Source: Falsochrobactrum tianjinense | GTDB lineage: Bacteria > Pseudomonadota > Alphaproteobacteria > Rhizobiales > Rhizobiaceae | DNA length: 64,000 bases | Direction of reading: 5' to 3' | Assembly (NCBI RefSeq): GCF_019100495.1 | Contig: NZ_JAHRVA010000008.1 | Location: forward strand, 86,919-150,918 | Shown here: positions 63,034 to 64,000 of the stretch, one piece after another | How positions within the stretch are numbered: the first letter of the stretch is position 1 | Layout of the letters: each line of letters opens with the position of its first letter | Position numbers and translations under genes: made by a program | The notes under the pieces: model-generated | What the model was told of the DNA's origin: nothing | What the model saw: the letters and a program-made list of their open reading frames with translations, nothing else | The model's database searches: none

Positions 63034-64000
63034 ATGAGACATATTATTTTCGGTGGTGACGGCTTTGTCGGGCGCTATCTGGCGCCATCGCTTCTGGCGG
63101 ACGGGCATGAGGTGATCGTCGCCGATATCGTCAAAAGCGACCTCGCACATTATCGCGACGCGGCTTTCGTTCATACCGATGTAACTGAACCGCAATCGAT
63201 CCGCAGCCTGGGCATTCGTGCCGACGATATGGTCTATAATCTCTCGGCCAAGATGCTCTCGCCCATTCAGGTCCGCGCCAAGCGGCATGATTTTTTCTTT
63301 CCGGTCAATTATTATGGTACGGAGAATATTATCAAGGCGATGGACGCAGCAGGCGCAAAATCGCTGGTCCACTTCACCACGGACATGGTCTATGGCCATA
63401 CTTATTCGTGGCCGCAGAAAGAAGACCATCCGTGCAATCCGCTGGGCGAATACGGGCTTTCCAAATTTAAAACCGAAGAGCTGGCTGCTGAATGGCGCAC
63501 ACGCGGCATGAATATCTCGCTGTTTCGTCCGCGCCTCATCATCGGCCCCGGTCGTCTGGGTATTCTGGAAAAGCTGTTCAAGCTGATTGACAACAATCTG
63601 CCGGTGCCGATGATCGGTTCAGGCAAGAATCCTTATCAGTTCATTTCTGTGTTCGACTGCGCTTCTGCGGCCTATGCCGCCTATAAGGCGGGCGTGCCGA
63701 ACGAGGTCTATAATCTTGGTTCTCTCAATCCGCCGCCGGTGCGCAAATTGCTGGGCGATCTGGTCAAGCATGCGGGATCGAAATCCATTCTGCTGCCCAC
63801 GCCCGCCTGGGCGGTCAAGCGGACGCTGGATTTTCTCGATTGGCTCAACATGCCGTTGATGGACCCGGAGCAATATCTGATTGCTGATGAAATGTGCGTG
63901 CTCGATGTCTCCAAGGGCGAGCGCGAACTGGGCTGGGTTCCGCAATATCGCGATGAGGACATGCTGATCGCCGCCTATGGTGAATACCGTAAAAAGCTTG
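63034..64000 (+). CDS. NAD-dependent epimerase/dehydratase (extended SDR), cut by the window edge
   Basis: At least 322 residues, still open at 64000, so the stop lies outside. The N-terminal Rossmann motif FGGDGFVGRYL and the YGLSKFKTEE active site (Tyr-xxx-Lys) mark an extended short-chain dehydrogenase. FRPRLIIGPGRLGILEKLFK near 165 and an ELGWVPQYR-type end are typical of nucleotide- or lipid-sugar epimerases. It could be the reductase partner that completes the epimerisation started by the DprE1-like enzyme, or modify a nucleotide-sugar. ATG 63034 is preferred because GGGG lies seven bases before it; ATG 63028 is also possible. Confidence 0.8.
   Translation, partial: MRHIIFGGDGFVGRYLAPSLLADGHEVIVADIVKSDLAHYRDAAFVHTDVTEPQSIRSLGIRADDMVYNLSAKMLSPIQVRAKRHDFFFPVNYYGTENIIKAMDAAGAKSLVHFTTDMVYGHTYSWPQKEDHPCNPLGEYGLSKFKTEELAAEWRTRGMNISLFRPRLIIGPGRLGILEKLFKLIDNNLPVPMIGSGKNPYQFISVFDCASAAYAAYKAGVPNEVYNLGSLNPPPVRKLLGDLVKHAGSKSILLPTPAWAVKRTLDFLDWLNMPLMDPEQYLIADEMCVLDVSKGERELGWVPQYRDEDMLIAAYGEYRKKL

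Overview
The window comes from an alphaproteobacterium of the Brucella/Ochrobactrum group (Hyphomicrobiales). This is judged from several things together: a NadQ-type NAD regulator next to nadABC, an IalB-family protein beside a giant BmaC-like monomeric autotransporter, the leuB/leuD/serA/asd neighbourhood, a tRNA-Gly with an encoded CCA, and copies of a palindromic AGAGCATTTCC intergenic repeat. No IS element, prophage, rRNA or CRISPR array was seen. The species cannot be fixed from the sequence alone.

Layout. (1) 1-5.3 kb: a ribose-type ABC importer (binding protein, ATPase, permease) with a fused DhaK-DhaL ketose kinase. A SorC-family regulator lies tail-to-tail with it (5.3-6.3 kb). (2) 6.6-12.6 kb: a second ribose-type importer, followed after a terminator-like hairpin by a TIM-barrel isomerase and a Gfo/Idh/MocA dehydrogenase. 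(3) 12.7-16.5 kb, minus strand: lacI-type regulator, xylB, xylA. A 14-bp LacI-type operator sequence occurs both before this operon and twice before importer 2, which ties the two together as a likely xylose/xyloside regulon. (4) 16.8-21.1 kb: nadQ and nadABC with two NadQ-like boxes, then a decayed tRNA-Gly. (5) 21.3-33.2 kb, minus strand: ialB-like gene and an autotransporter of about 3767 residues. (6) 33.2-34.2 kb: mostly non-coding, A+T-rich, ending in tRNA-Gly(GCC). (7) 34.5-49.4 kb: housekeeping genes (ProX-like editing protein, thioredoxin-TPR protein, LON-domain protein, Trm112-like protein, leuB, serA, asd, two DUF1801 genes, a small zincin, leuD, CitE-like lyase, DUF1737, M3 peptidase, mgtE). 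(8) 49.6-51.4 kb: typA. (9) 51.4-58.8 kb, minus strand: a BMP-type nucleoside/nucleobase ABC importer with an amidase and a CodA-like amidohydrolase. (10) 59.0-64.0 kb: an IMPACT/YigZ gene, then a four-gene cluster (HAD-UbiA fusion, DprE1-like oxidase, SMR-type transporter, SDR epimerase cut by the window edge) that looks like a polyprenyl-phosphate pentose (arabinose-type) pathway.

The most noteworthy unlabelled signals are: a Thr/Lys-rich leader peptide followed by mutually exclusive antiterminator and terminator stems before asd; a leader before mgtE in which one segment can pair either with an upstream arm or with the ribosome binding site; the shared LacI-type operator; the DprE1-like cluster; and two Cys-X17-Cys pairs that are the only cysteines in the mature autotransporter.
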